Source: PVC group bacterium
Lineage (GTDB): Bacteria; Verrucomicrobiota; Kiritimatiellia; CAIKKV01
Assembly (NCBI GenBank): GCA_945898015.1
Contig: CAMDGM010000012.1
Span: forward strand, 18,811 to 82,810
Length of the DNA stretch: 64,000 nt
Direction of reading: 5' to 3'
Shown here: positions 25,612-33,422 of the stretch, in pieces
Position numbering within the stretch: the stretch's first letter is position 1
Layout of the letters: every line of letters begins with the position of its first letter
Translations under genes and position numbers: made by a program
Notes under the pieces: generated by a model
The model's input: the letters and a program-made list of their open reading frames with translations, nothing else
Database searches by the model: none
Told to the model about the DNA's origin: nothing

Positions 25612-26558
25612 CGCGCCTGACTTCGAGGTTTTTGTTTTTTCTGATTCGTCCTCTGGCGCTTGTGTTGGCGGGACTTGGATTGGTCGTGACCGGGTGTGGC
25701 AAGGATACTCCTGTATGCGCGGATTGGGGGCCTGTGCCCGCCGATGTGAGTGGCGCTCGCGCGCTGGACGAAGCGTCCCGGGTTGTGGCCCTGGGCCCGC
25801 GCGATTCCGGCACCCCGGGTGCTGAAAAGGCAGCGGCTTATCTGGTCGGACGTCTGCAGGCGCTGGGGATTGAGGCCCGCGTGGACGCCTTTCAGGAAGA
25901 GACTCCCGACGGGACCCAGACGTTTCGCAATGTCATCGGTCGACTTCCCGGGCGAAGCGCGGAAACGGTTGTCCTGATCTCCCACTATGACACCAAATCC
26001 GGCATTGCCACGAATTTTGTGGGTGCCAATGACTCAGGCTCCAGCACCGGGCTCCTTTTGGAATTGGCCCGGGTGTTAAAGGGGCGACACGGCGGGCCGG
26101 AGCTGGAATTCCTTTTCACCGATGGCGAAGAGTGCCGCCGCGAGTATGGGCCCCGGGATGGCCTTGTCGGCAGCCGCCGGCGGGCCGGGCAACTCAAGGC
26201 GTCCGGTGAGTCGGCGCGGGTGCGGGCCGTGATTCTGCTCGACATGATCGGGGACCGGGATTTGAAGGTAACCTTGCCCCGGAATGGCGATCCTCGTCTT
26301 TCCCTGGCGGTGTTTGCGGCCGCCGAACAGGAAGGCGTGAGAGCTAGTTTTGCCTTGGCGGATGGCGCGGTGTTGGACGATCATGTGCCGTTTCTTGATG
26401 CGGGCATGCCGGCGGTGGATCTGATTGATTTTCAATACGGCGAAGGCCCTGGCGATAACCGGTATTGGCATACAGCCGAAGACACGATGGACAAGCTGTC
26501 CGCCGATTCCCTGGGTCTGGTGGGGCGGGTGGTGCTTCGTGTGTTGGCCGCGCCGTAA
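25608..26558 (+). CDS. M28-family zinc peptidase, lipoprotein (glutaminyl cyclase-like)
   Basis: A 316-residue predicted lipoprotein. The signal ends in VVTGC, a lipobox, so the protein is tethered to a membrane outside the cytoplasm. Metal ligands of M28 aminopeptidases are seen in SHYDTK (H126, D128), GANDSGSSTG, TDGEECRREYG, DMIGD and YWHTAEDT, in the correct order. Members of this family remove N-terminal residues or form pyroglutamate; glutaminyl-peptide cyclotransferases share these motifs, and the spacing does not decide between the two. The ATG at 25608 overlaps the stop of the secreted protein before it, so they are coupled. A start 13 codons earlier is possible but lacks the lipobox-typical N-terminus. 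Confidence 0.85.
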   Translation: MTRLTSRFLFFLIRPLALVLAGLGLVVTGCGKDTPVCADWGPVPADVSGARALDEASRVVALGPRDSGTPGAEKAAAYLVGRLQALGIEARVDAFQEETPDGTQTFRNVIGRLPGRSAETVVLISHYDTKSGIATNFVGANDSGSSTGLLLELARVLKGRHGGPELEFLFTDGEECRREYGPRDGLVGSRRRAGQLKASGESARVRAVILLDMIGDRDLKVTLPRNGDPRLSLAVFAAAEQEGVRASFALADGAVLDDHVPFLDAGMPAVDLIDFQYGEGPGDNRYWHTAEDTMDKLSADSLGLVGRVVLRVLAAP

Positions 26559-26567
26559 GGCGTTGTG

Positions 26568-27374
26568 TTAAACGTCGGGGGGCGTTTTTTCGGGCGGCGG
26601 GGGCGGGGGATATATCCCTTCGAAAGCTTTGCGGATCAGGTCTTTGGTGTCGGACGGAAAATTGTTTTCCAGAATCCACTTTAAAAAACTGTTTCGGGTG
26701 TCAACCAGATCCTTCAGCAACTGGCCTTTTTTGGATCCGAAATTGACGACGATCTGGCCGTTTGCCCATTTAAACCGTCCGGTGCGGTCCAGCCAGTCTG
26801 CGGGGCGTGCGGCGCAGAAGAGATCAAGCGATTCGATGTCTTTGGGCAGATCGGGGTATTTGATCAACTGGCCTTCGAGCACGTCGAGCGTGGCTTCAGC
26901 ATCGGCTTCGGCGCCGTGGGCGTTGTCGTGGCGTTTGCCGCAGTAATAGACGACGGCGGCGGAAAGATCGCGAGGCTCCTTCATGTGGAATATCCGCTGG
27001 GCATCCACCACCTTCCGGCCTTCCATGCGGAAGACGACATTGGCCCGCCTGAACTCGTTCTCCAGCATGGGAATGTCGAACCGGAGCAGGTTGTAGCCGG
27101 CGAGGTCGCATCCGTCGAGTTCGGCGAGAATCAGGCCGGCAATCTCCTTGAACAGCGGTTTGTCGGCCACATCCGCGTCCTTGATTCCGTGGATGGCCGA
27201 GGTTTCGGCAGGAATGGGTACGCCCGGGTTGATGAGCCATGTTTTTGATTGCCGGGAGCCGTCGGGTGTCAATTTGACGATGGCCAACTCGACGATCCGG
27301 TCCAGCTGAACGTCTGTGCCCGTGGATTCAATGTCGAAGACGGCGAGGGGGCGCTGTAAAATGAGACCAGGCAT
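26568..27374 (-). CDS. DnaQ-type 3'-5' exonuclease
   Basis: A 268-residue DEDDh exonuclease of the DNA polymerase III epsilon family. FDIESTGTD near residues 13-21 supplies the first Asp and Glu, GYNLLRFDIPML the middle Asp, and HDNAHGAEADAEAT the catalytic His and last Asp. The C-terminal 90 residues are an extra domain ending in a proline tract and are not seen in the core family. It stands alone on the minus strand, divergent from the small basic protein gene. It may proofread or trim DNA or RNA ends; whether it is the replicative epsilon subunit cannot be told here. No clamp-binding motif was spotted. Confidence 0.85.
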   Translation of the reverse strand: MPGLILQRPLAVFDIESTGTDVQLDRIVELAIVKLTPDGSRQSKTWLINPGVPIPAETSAIHGIKDADVADKPLFKEIAGLILAELDGCDLAGYNLLRFDIPMLENEFRRANVVFRMEGRKVVDAQRIFHMKEPRDLSAAVVYYCGKRHDNAHGAEADAEATLDVLEGQLIKYPDLPKDIESLDLFCAARPADWLDRTGRFKWANGQIVVNFGSKKGQLLKDLVDTRNSFLKWILENNFPSDTKDLIRKAFEGIYPPPPPPEKTPPDV

Positions 27375-27403
27375 GGGAAGAGACTCCTTGGGCGAATTTT
27401 CGG

Positions 27404-27432
27404 TTGACAGTCCTCTTTATGCCTGCCATTAT
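27404..27432 (+). promoter_or_regulatory. candidate promoter for the small basic protein gene
   Basis: TTGACA (27404-27409), a 17-base spacer and CATTAT (27427-27432), 38 bases before the ATG at 27471. The -35 is perfect; the -10 matches four of six positions. Confidence 0.45.
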
Positions 27433-27470
27433 AAACAATTACAACAATTTATTTCAGGAGAGCACGCATC

Positions 27471-27623
27471 ATGTCCCAGCATCGTAGTTTGCGATCGAAT
27501 AGTAAAACTGCCGTCAAGCGGAATGTACTCAAGCGCTTTGAACGGGTCGACCTGCTTCGCTCCCGCGGCAAGTGGAAAGAGGGCGATCGTGGACTTGGCC
27601 TCCCCAAAACCAAGGCCGAATAG
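27471..27623 (+). CDS. Chlamydiae/Verrucomicrobia small basic protein
   Basis: A 50-residue, very basic protein with the core NVLKRFERVDLLRSRGKWKE and a tail ending in LPKTKAE. I recall this as a family restricted to Chlamydiae, Verrucomicrobia and their relatives (TIGR04137 by memory). It was too short for automatic length cut-offs, but has AGGAG ten bases upstream and a good promoter. The high Arg/Lys content suggests binding to RNA or the ribosome; the function is not known. The last 35 bases overlap, in another frame, the start of the pseudouridine synthase gene, suggesting coupling. This gene is the strongest taxonomic marker in the window. Confidence 0.88.
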   Translation: MSQHRSLRSNSKTAVKRNVLKRFERVDLLRSRGKWKEGDRGLGLPKTKAE

Positions 27624-28353
27624 CGTCCGGCTTCAGAAGTATCTTGCCCAGTGTGGCGTCGCTTCCCGGCGGGCGGGGGAAGTGTGGATCCGCCAGGGCC
27701 GTGTGGCGGTGGATGGTCACGTGGTGACGGAAGTCGGCGTCAGCGTGGATCCGTCTATTCAGATCGTGTCTGTGGACGGTCGCCCGATTAAACCGGAATC
27801 CTTTGTCCACATTCTGTTAAATAAGCCCCGGAATACGGTCTGCACCTGCCAGGACCCGCAGGGCCGTTTGACGTACCAAGAACTCCTTCCTGATCTGGCG
27901 GCGCGGGTTTATTCCGTCGGGCGACTGGATATGGACAGTGAAGGTTTGTTGTTGCTGACGAATGATGGCGATCTGGCCCATCGGTTAGCTCATCCCCGGC
28001 ATCATGTTGACAAAACCTATCATGTCTGGTGTTCCGGTGCGCTTGATCGGGCCGCGTTGGGCCGGATGACGGGTGCGGGTGTGGAATCGGAAGGAGAGCG
28101 GCTTCGCATGCGATCCATTGCGCCGCGGGGTGAAACACGGGGCGGATGGCTTTTTGAGGTGGTCCTGGGCGAAGGGCGTAAACGCCAGATTCGACGCATG
28201 ATGACGGAGTCGGGGACGAAGGTGTTGCGCTTGCAGCGGGTGGCGATGGGCCCGTTACGTCTGGGTAATCTCAAGCCCGGCGCCTGGCGTCATCTGACGG
28301 TGGATGAAGTGGAGCGGCTTCGCGCCGCGGGTGAGGAAAAGGAGACACGATGA
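27589..28353 (+). CDS. RsuA/RluB-family rRNA pseudouridine synthase
   Basis: A 254-residue enzyme that isomerises a uridine in ribosomal RNA. The N-terminal S4 RNA-binding domain (VRLQKYLAQCGVASRRAGE) is followed by the catalytic motif GRLDMDSEGLLLLTNDG with D114, and by GRKRQIRRM, a family hallmark. The frame is open upstream to 27316. GTG at 27589 has GAGGG five bases before it and gives the right length; TTG at 27595 is a close alternative. This start lies inside the small basic protein gene, so translation is probably coupled. Its stop overlaps the SH3b protein start by ATGA. Confidence 0.85.
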   Translation: MDLASPKPRPNSVRLQKYLAQCGVASRRAGEVWIRQGRVAVDGHVVTEVGVSVDPSIQIVSVDGRPIKPESFVHILLNKPRNTVCTCQDPQGRLTYQELLPDLAARVYSVGRLDMDSEGLLLLTNDGDLAHRLAHPRHHVDKTYHVWCSGALDRAALGRMTGAGVESEGERLRMRSIAPRGETRGGWLFEVVLGEGRKRQIRRMMTESGTKVLRLQRVAMGPLRLGNLKPGAWRHLTVDEVERLRAAGEEKETR

Positions 28354-29228
28354 ACAGCATGATCAAGCGGCTAATAATTGTGGGGGCCGCGCTGGCGGTT
28401 TCCACCGTCTGGGCGCAAACGGGCAAGGTGTCGGTTCTTCATGACCGGGTCAATTTGCGGGCCAAGCCGAAGCCTGAGGCGGAAGTGGCCGGCCAAGTTA
28501 ATGCTGGCATGATTTTGGAATCCCGAGGCATGGAGGGAGACTGGGTGGCGGTGGCGCCGCCCGAGTCGATCGGTCTGTGGGTGTTCGCGGAGTTTGTAAA
28601 AGACAACAAGGTGGCCACCGACAAATTGAACATTCGTGCCGGCGCCGGCATCAATTATCCCATGGTAGGCTATATGCTGAAAGACGATCCGGTGGTGGCG
28701 AGGAGTTCCCTGGGCGAATGGCTGGAGATCGCGCCTCCGGCCCATGCCACGCTCTGGGTTCATAAGGATTTTGTGAACCCTGTGATTGAAGCGATAGCTC
28801 CTTTTTCGGCGGTGCTGGTGGCGTCGAATCCCGTGGTGACGACCGCGAGTTCGGTGGAGACCAATTTGCCTTCGATCCAGTCTCCGGTGGCGGCTCCGCC
28901 GGTAACCGTTCCGAGACAGGCGGTTACGCTTCCTGCGGATCTTGGTGAACGCGGCCTGGTCCCGTTGGACGGTCAGGGCGAGGTGCTGGAACGCGAGGGG
29001 GTATTGCATAAAACCAGCCTGTTTGATTTCGGACGTGTGAGTAATTATTGCCTGGTGGACCGGGAGCGCGGTCGCCCGGTGACGGTGTGTTATATTCGTG
29101 GCAACAATGCGCAATTGAAAGCGTTCGAAGGCCGCCGGATCAGGATCAAGGGTGACGGTTACTGGGTCAAGGGTGGTGAAAAGGCGGTCGTTGTGCCCAC
29201 GCAGATTATGCCGCTGGCCGATTTGTAG
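28350..29228 (+). CDS. exported protein with two bacterial SH3 domains
   Basis: A 292-residue protein with a signal peptide (IIVGAALAVSTVWA, cleavage near Q-T-G). Two SH3b-like domains follow: VSVLHDRVNLRAKPK to WVFAEFVKD and KLNIRAGAGINYPMVG to LWVHKDFVN. A low-complexity Ser/Thr/Val/Pro linker (about 150-200) leads to a C-terminal domain of about 95 residues (GRVSNYCLVDRE, RRIRIKGDGYW) of unknown function. SH3b domains often bind peptidoglycan or other cell-wall ligands, so a periplasmic role is likely. It overlaps the pseudouridine synthase stop (ATGA) and precedes endonuclease Q by 24 bases. Confidence 0.82.
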   Translation: MNSMIKRLIIVGAALAVSTVWAQTGKVSVLHDRVNLRAKPKPEAEVAGQVNAGMILESRGMEGDWVAVAPPESIGLWVFAEFVKDNKVATDKLNIRAGAGINYPMVGYMLKDDPVVARSSLGEWLEIAPPAHATLWVHKDFVNPVIEAIAPFSAVLVASNPVVTTASSVETNLPSIQSPVAAPPVTVPRQAVTLPADLGERGLVPLDGQGEVLEREGVLHKTSLFDFGRVSNYCLVDRERGRPVTVCYIRGNNAQLKAFEGRRIRIKGDGYWVKGGEKAVVVPTQIMPLADL

Positions 29229-29252
29229 CGCGATGGATGAAAGGAGGATCGT

Positions 29253-30644
29253 ATGTTTTATGCGGACCTTCATGTACATTCGCGGTATTCAAGGGCCACA
29301 AGCCCGTCAGGGACGCTGGAGAATTTTTCGCGCTGGGGGCGGCTAAAAGGAATCACGGTGGTGGCCACCGGGGATTTTACTCATCCGGCGTGGCGGGCGG
29401 CGATCGGCGATGAGTTGATTCCGGCCGAACCCGGGTTGTTCCGGTTGAAGCCGGAGCGTGAACGGGCCATTGAGATGGAGCTTCCGGCGGCCTGTCAGTT
29501 GGAGGGCACGCCGTTTTCCAAGCCGGTTCGATTTCTGCTTCAAGTGGAAATTTCCACGATTTACAAACGGGATGGGTTTACCCGCAAAGTGCATCACCTT
29601 ATTCTGGCGCCCGGCCTGAAGGAAGTCGATGCGTTGACAACCCGGCTTGGGCGGATTGGGAATTTGAAGTCGGATGGGCGCCCGATCCTGGGCCTTGATT
29701 CGCGTGATCTGCTGGAAATGGTGTTGGAGTCCGGCGCGGGGTGCATGTTGATTCCCGCTCATATATGGACGCCTTGGTTTTCAGCCTTGGGATCAAAATC
29801 GGGGTTTGATTCCGTTGCGGATTGTTATGCCGATTTGGCTCCTCATGTGTTTGCGGTGGAGACAGGGCTGTCGTCTGATCCTCCGATGAACTGGCAGGTG
29901 TCGAGCCTGGACCGGTACCGGCTGGTGTCGAATTCGGATTGTCATTCTCCTGAAAAACTGGGACGCGAAGCGACGGCGTTTGATGCGGAACCGGATTATT
30001 TTGCGATTCGCAAGGCCTTGGAAACGGGCGTTGGGTACGCCGGCACCGTTGAATTCTTTCCGGAGGAGGGGAAGTATCATTTGGACGGACATCGCAATTG
30101 CCAGATTTGCTGGGATCCCCGGGAGACGAAGAAGCACAAAGGGCTCTGCACCGTATGTGGAAAACCGGTAACCGTAGGCGTCATGGCGCGGGTGGAAGAA
30201 CTGGCGGATCGGCCGGAAGGTGTTCAGGCGCCTACCGCGGGACCGTTCCGGAGTTTTATTCCGCTGTCGGAGGTGTTGAGCGAGGTTCTGGGCGGCGGCC
30301 CATCTTCAGGGAAAGTGGAATCTGCCCGTTCCGCGATAGTCTCCGGAGTGGGGCCGGAGCTGTATGTGTTGGGGCATGCGCCTCTGGATGTGATCGAGAA
30401 GGTTGGCCCCCCGCGACTGGGAGAGGCGATTGGTCGCATGAGATCGGGAAACGTGATTCGCGAATCTGGTTATGATGGCGAGTATGGCGTGATTCGTTTG
30501 TTCAAACCCGAAGAACTGGGTCGGATTCCACGGGTTAAGAAACGGATAAAACAGGTTCAGGATATTGAGGCTAAGATATCGATTCGGAAGACGAAAAGAA
30601 TCGTAAAAAAACGCGATAACCGGAAGCAGATGGATCTGTTTTAA
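29253..30644 (+). CDS. endonuclease Q (EndoQ) homologue
   Basis: A 463-residue PHP-superfamily protein. ADLHVHSRYS near the N-terminus (H7, H9) and SDCHSPEKLG supply the metal-binding histidines and aspartates. A zinc ribbon follows, CQIC and CTVC (C283, C286, C299, C302), then GVMARVEELADRPEG, the layout known for EndoQ, which cuts DNA 5' of deaminated or abasic bases. It was first described in Thermococcales archaea and occurs in some bacteria. The last five residues, QMDLF, look like a bacterial sliding-clamp binding motif. It has a GGAGG-type site upstream and is the last gene of the operon that starts with the small basic protein. Confidence 0.85.
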   Translation: MFYADLHVHSRYSRATSPSGTLENFSRWGRLKGITVVATGDFTHPAWRAAIGDELIPAEPGLFRLKPERERAIEMELPAACQLEGTPFSKPVRFLLQVEISTIYKRDGFTRKVHHLILAPGLKEVDALTTRLGRIGNLKSDGRPILGLDSRDLLEMVLESGAGCMLIPAHIWTPWFSALGSKSGFDSVADCYADLAPHVFAVETGLSSDPPMNWQVSSLDRYRLVSNSDCHSPEKLGREATAFDAEPDYFAIRKALETGVGYAGTVEFFPEEGKYHLDGHRNCQICWDPRETKKHKGLCTVCGKPVTVGVMARVEELADRPEGVQAPTAGPFRSFIPLSEVLSEVLGGGPSSGKVESARSAIVSGVGPELYVLGHAPLDVIEKVGPPRLGEAIGRMRSGNVIRESGYDGEYGVIRLFKPEELGRIPRVKKRIKQVQDIEAKISIRKTKRIVKKRDNRKQMDLF

Positions 30645-30949
30645 CCAGGTAGTCAGTTTTTTAAGAACGCTGTTTTTTATCAAATCGTAATCGTATAATT
30701 TGAGCTTGTCGTAACATTACGTAAGATTTTCATTACAGCCTGTTATTATAAAATTGTTTTTATACTTATGTGTAAAACACGTAATAACAATTAGTTACGA
30801 TCGCTACTTCTCGTGTTTTCAATGTGGTACTTACCAATTGAACAAAATTAAAATAAAAAAATACTTGAAATAAACTTATCATTGTACATGATACACAAGT
30901 TTTTTCGAAGCGTTCAGGTCTTGTGATATCTAATAAGGAGAATAGGGTT
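30645..30949. other. AT-rich intergenic region before the GntR gene
   Basis: A 305-base stretch, much richer in A and T than its surroundings. It contains T-runs just after the endonuclease Q stop that may act in termination, and several short GTAAT/ATTAC words (near 30690, 30713-30720, 30733-30737, 30780-30785 and 30794-30797). The putative promoter and operator of the GntR gene lie near 30865-30895. No gene seen. Confidence 0.5.
30865..30895 (+). promoter_or_regulatory. candidate promoter overlapped by an inverted repeat (operator-like)
   Basis: TTGAAA (30865-30870), a 16-base spacer and CATGAT (30887-30892) form a moderate promoter. The inverted repeat TGTA-CATGA-TACA (30883-30895) overlaps the -10. 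GntR-type regulators often bind such dyads and repress themselves, so autoregulation by the gene at 30950 is plausible but inferred. Confidence 0.4.
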
Positions 30950-31603
30950 ATGTCTTTAGCGGTGACGAAGAAAACGTTGGGTGAATTGGTGGCTGCCCGA
31001 ATTCGGGATTACATTCTTGATCATGGGATGAAGACGGGAGACCGGCTTCCTACGGAACAACAGTTTGCGGAGATGTTTGGCGTTAGTCGTGTGGTGGTCC
31101 GCGAGGCGACCAAGTCGCTGGGTTATCTGGGTATCATCCGGGCGGCGCCACGGCGCGGGCTGACAGTGGGCTTGATCGACAATGATCGGATGGCCGAGAT
31201 CGTGTCGTTCAATTGGATGCTGGCTTCGATGGAGCCTGCGATTGCATTACGCACGTGGGCCATTATGACGGCGGGTGCGCTTTCGATTTCCACTCAAACG
31301 ATTCAGGTTTCGGATCTGGCGGAATTGACGACCTTGGCGGGCAAGGCCGATGTGGATGGCGTCTTGTCCCAGGCGGAGACCGAATTTACCCGCAAGCTTT
31401 TGCTGGTTTACGGGTGTGTGGGTGCGGCATTCTTTGGCACCACGGTGATCCAGTATTTGCGGATGTTTGCGGAAAAAAATAAGAAAAAGTTTACATCTAA
31501 ATCCGGACCCGTGTATAAGCAAGTGGTGGAACTGTTGAAGGACAAGCAGAACGCTGAGGCGGAGGCGCTGTTGTTGAGTCATATTAATTCCATTTCCGTT
31601 TGA
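30950..31603 (+). CDS. GntR-family transcriptional regulator (FadR type)
   Basis: A 217-residue DNA-binding protein. Residues 8-75 form the winged helix-turn-helix typical of GntR (LPTEQQFAEMFGVSRVVV, then LGIIRAAPRRGLTVG). The rest is a mostly helical effector-binding domain of the FadR/FCD kind, without the usual metal-binding D-x4-H...H pattern being obvious. The ATG at 30950 has AAGGAG nine bases upstream; a GTG nine codons earlier is less likely. The genes that follow, KDPG aldolase, sugar kinase and an MFS transporter, make a hexuronate or sugar acid regulator the best guess. It is the first gene of that run, with 36 bases to the next. Confidence 0.85.
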   Translation: MSLAVTKKTLGELVAARIRDYILDHGMKTGDRLPTEQQFAEMFGVSRVVVREATKSLGYLGIIRAAPRRGLTVGLIDNDRMAEIVSFNWMLASMEPAIALRTWAIMTAGALSISTQTIQVSDLAELTTLAGKADVDGVLSQAETEFTRKLLLVYGCVGAAFFGTTVIQYLRMFAEKNKKKFTSKSGPVYKQVVELLKDKQNAEAEALLLSHINSISV

Positions 31604-31639
31604 GGCGGAGGTGTCGGACGCGACTTGAGGAGATGTTCA

Positions 31640-32317
31640 ATGGCGAGATTCAAGCGGTTGCAGGTGTTAAACACGATGGTTGAGACTGGCCTGGTGCCGG
31701 TGTTTTACAGTCCTGAGTTGGAAGTGGCCAAGGCGGTTGCCGGTTCCTGCGTGGCGGGTGGTTGCCCGATCTTGGAGTTCACAAACCGGGGTGATCACGC
31801 GTGGGAGGTGTTTTCGGCGCTCGAAAAGCACTGTGCCAAAGCCCACCCCCATCTCGTGCTGGGTGTGGGGTCTGTGGTGGATCCGGGCACGGCTTCGCTG
31901 TATATCAATTGCGGGGCATCTTTTGTGGTGGGCCCTGTTTTGAATGCGGATGTGGCCCGGGCCTGCAACCGGCGCAAGGTGGCTTATGCGCCCGGTTGCG
32001 GCAGCGCCTCGGAAGTTTCCCAGGCCGAGGAACTCGGCTGCGAGATTGTCAAAGTGTTTCCGGGCGAATCCGTTGGCGGACCGACTTTTGTCAAGTCCGT
32101 GCTGGGGCCTTGTCCCTGGTCGAGCCTGATGCCGACAGGCGGGGTGGATGCCACCGCGGAATCGCTCAAGGCCTGGTTCGGCGCGGGCGTGGTTTGCGTG
32201 GGGATGGGTTCAAATCTAATCACCCAGTCGTTGATCAAGGCGGGGGATTACAAGGGTCTTGCCGCCAAGATTGCCGAAACGATGGCCTTGATCAACTCGA
32301 TCCGTGGAGGGAAGTGA
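31640..32317 (+). CDS. 2-keto-3-deoxy-6-phosphogluconate (KDPG) aldolase family
   Basis: A 225-residue class I aldolase that splits KDPG (or the galacto form) into pyruvate and glyceraldehyde 3-phosphate. E46 in EFTNR is the catalytic acid and K138 in VKVFPG the Schiff-base lysine. LGVGSVVDP, MPTGGVD and VGMGSNL complete the phosphate-binding barrel. The ATG at 31640 has GAGGAGA six bases upstream, so a start 15 bases earlier is rejected. It is somewhat longer than E. coli Eda. With the PfkB kinase that follows it forms the 2-keto-3-deoxygluconate kinase/aldolase pair of hexuronate breakdown. Confidence 0.87.
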   Translation: MARFKRLQVLNTMVETGLVPVFYSPELEVAKAVAGSCVAGGCPILEFTNRGDHAWEVFSALEKHCAKAHPHLVLGVGSVVDPGTASLYINCGASFVVGPVLNADVARACNRRKVAYAPGCGSASEVSQAEELGCEIVKVFPGESVGGPTFVKSVLGPCPWSSLMPTGGVDATAESLKAWFGAGVVCVGMGSNLITQSLIKAGDYKGLAAKIAETMALINSIRGGK

Positions 32318-32318
32318 C

Positions 32319-33416
32319 ATGCCTCTGAACCTCAAACCGAAGAGCGAATGCAAGTGGGATGCCGCCGCGTTGGGCGAAGTGATGCTCCGGCTTGATCCGG
32401 GTGAGGGGCGTATTCGGACCGCGCGGGAATTCAAAGTGTGGGAGGGCGGCGGCGAATACAATGTCGTCCGCGGGCTCAAGCGGTGTTTCGGTCTTCAGAC
32501 CACGGTGGCCACGGCCATTGTCGACAGCGATGTGGGTCGCCTGCTGGAGGATTTGATGCTCCAGGGCGGGGTGGATCTCAGCCATGTGAAGTGGACGCCA
32601 TTCGATGGGATAGGGAAGGCTTCGCGGGTGGGGCTTAATTTCACGGAAAAGGGGTTTGGCATCCGCGCGGCGGTGGGTTGTTCCGATCGCGGCCATTCCG
32701 CGGCGTCCCAGATCAAGCCCGGCGACTTCAACTGGAAGAAGCTTTTCCAGGAGGAAGGGGTCCGCTGGCTCCATTGTGGCGGCATTTTTGCGGCCCTTTC
32801 TTCCGGTGCTGCGGAAGCGACGATTGAGGCGATGACGGCGGCCCGGGCGAGCGGAACGATTGTCTCGTTTGACCTGAATTTCCGGGCCTCCCTTTGGAAA
32901 TCCCAGGGCGGTCCCGCGAAAGCCGTTGAGGTGAATCGCCGGATTGCGCCGCTGGTGGATGTGATGATCGGAAACGAAGAGGATTTCACGGCGGCGCTGG
33001 GCTTCGAGGTGCCGGGCATGGACGCCCACTTGTCCAACCTCGATCCGTCTAATTTTAAGAAGATGATCGCGGAAGCGATGAAAATGTTCCCGAACTTCAA
33101 GGCCGTGGCCACCACGCTTCGGAATGCCAGAACCGCCACGGTGAACGATTGGAGTGCGATCCTCTATATGGACGGCGCGTTCCATGAAGCGGTGTTGCGC
33201 GACAACTTGGAGATTTTTGACCGGGTTGGCGGGGGCGACAGTTTTGCCTCCGGGTTGATTTATGGGCTTTTGTCCGGAAAAACACCCGAGGACGCTGTCA
33301 ATTATGGGGCGGCCCATGGGGCTTTGGCCATGACGACGCCCGGCGACACCAGCATGGCGACCCTCAAGGAAGTTGAGGCTGTGATGAAGGGCAAGGGCGC
33401 CCGCGTTATTCGTTGA
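32319..33416 (+). CDS. PfkB-family sugar kinase, likely 2-keto-3-deoxygluconate kinase
   Basis: A 365-residue ribokinase-like enzyme. The N-terminal GEVMLRLDPGEGRI and GGGEYNVVRGLKR match the sugar-binding signature, and DRVGGGDSFASGLIYG near residue 310 is the PfkB catalytic motif with its aspartate base. KDG kinases make KDPG for the aldolase encoded just before, and the order aldolase-kinase-transporter supports that specificity; related kinases use other sugars, so the substrate is inferred. The ATG at 32319 starts one base after the aldolase stop with GGAGGG upstream. A start five codons earlier overlaps the aldolase and has no site. Confidence 0.82.
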   Translation: MPLNLKPKSECKWDAAALGEVMLRLDPGEGRIRTAREFKVWEGGGEYNVVRGLKRCFGLQTTVATAIVDSDVGRLLEDLMLQGGVDLSHVKWTPFDGIGKASRVGLNFTEKGFGIRAAVGCSDRGHSAASQIKPGDFNWKKLFQEEGVRWLHCGGIFAALSSGAAEATIEAMTAARASGTIVSFDLNFRASLWKSQGGPAKAVEVNRRIAPLVDVMIGNEEDFTAALGFEVPGMDAHLSNLDPSNFKKMIAEAMKMFPNFKAVATTLRNARTATVNDWSAILYMDGAFHEAVLRDNLEIFDRVGGGDSFASGLIYGLLSGKTPEDAVNYGAAHGALAMTTPGDTSMATLKEVEAVMKGKGARVIR

Positions 33417-33422
33417 TCAGCC

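Noticed and set aside
28371..29279. 302-codon frame opposite the SH3b protein
   Set aside because: Antisense shadow; the plus-strand gene has a signal peptide, domains and an ATGA link.
32292..33317. 341-codon frame opposite the sugar kinase
   Set aside because: Antisense shadow of a clear PfkB gene, no ribosome site, composition rich in Arg and His.
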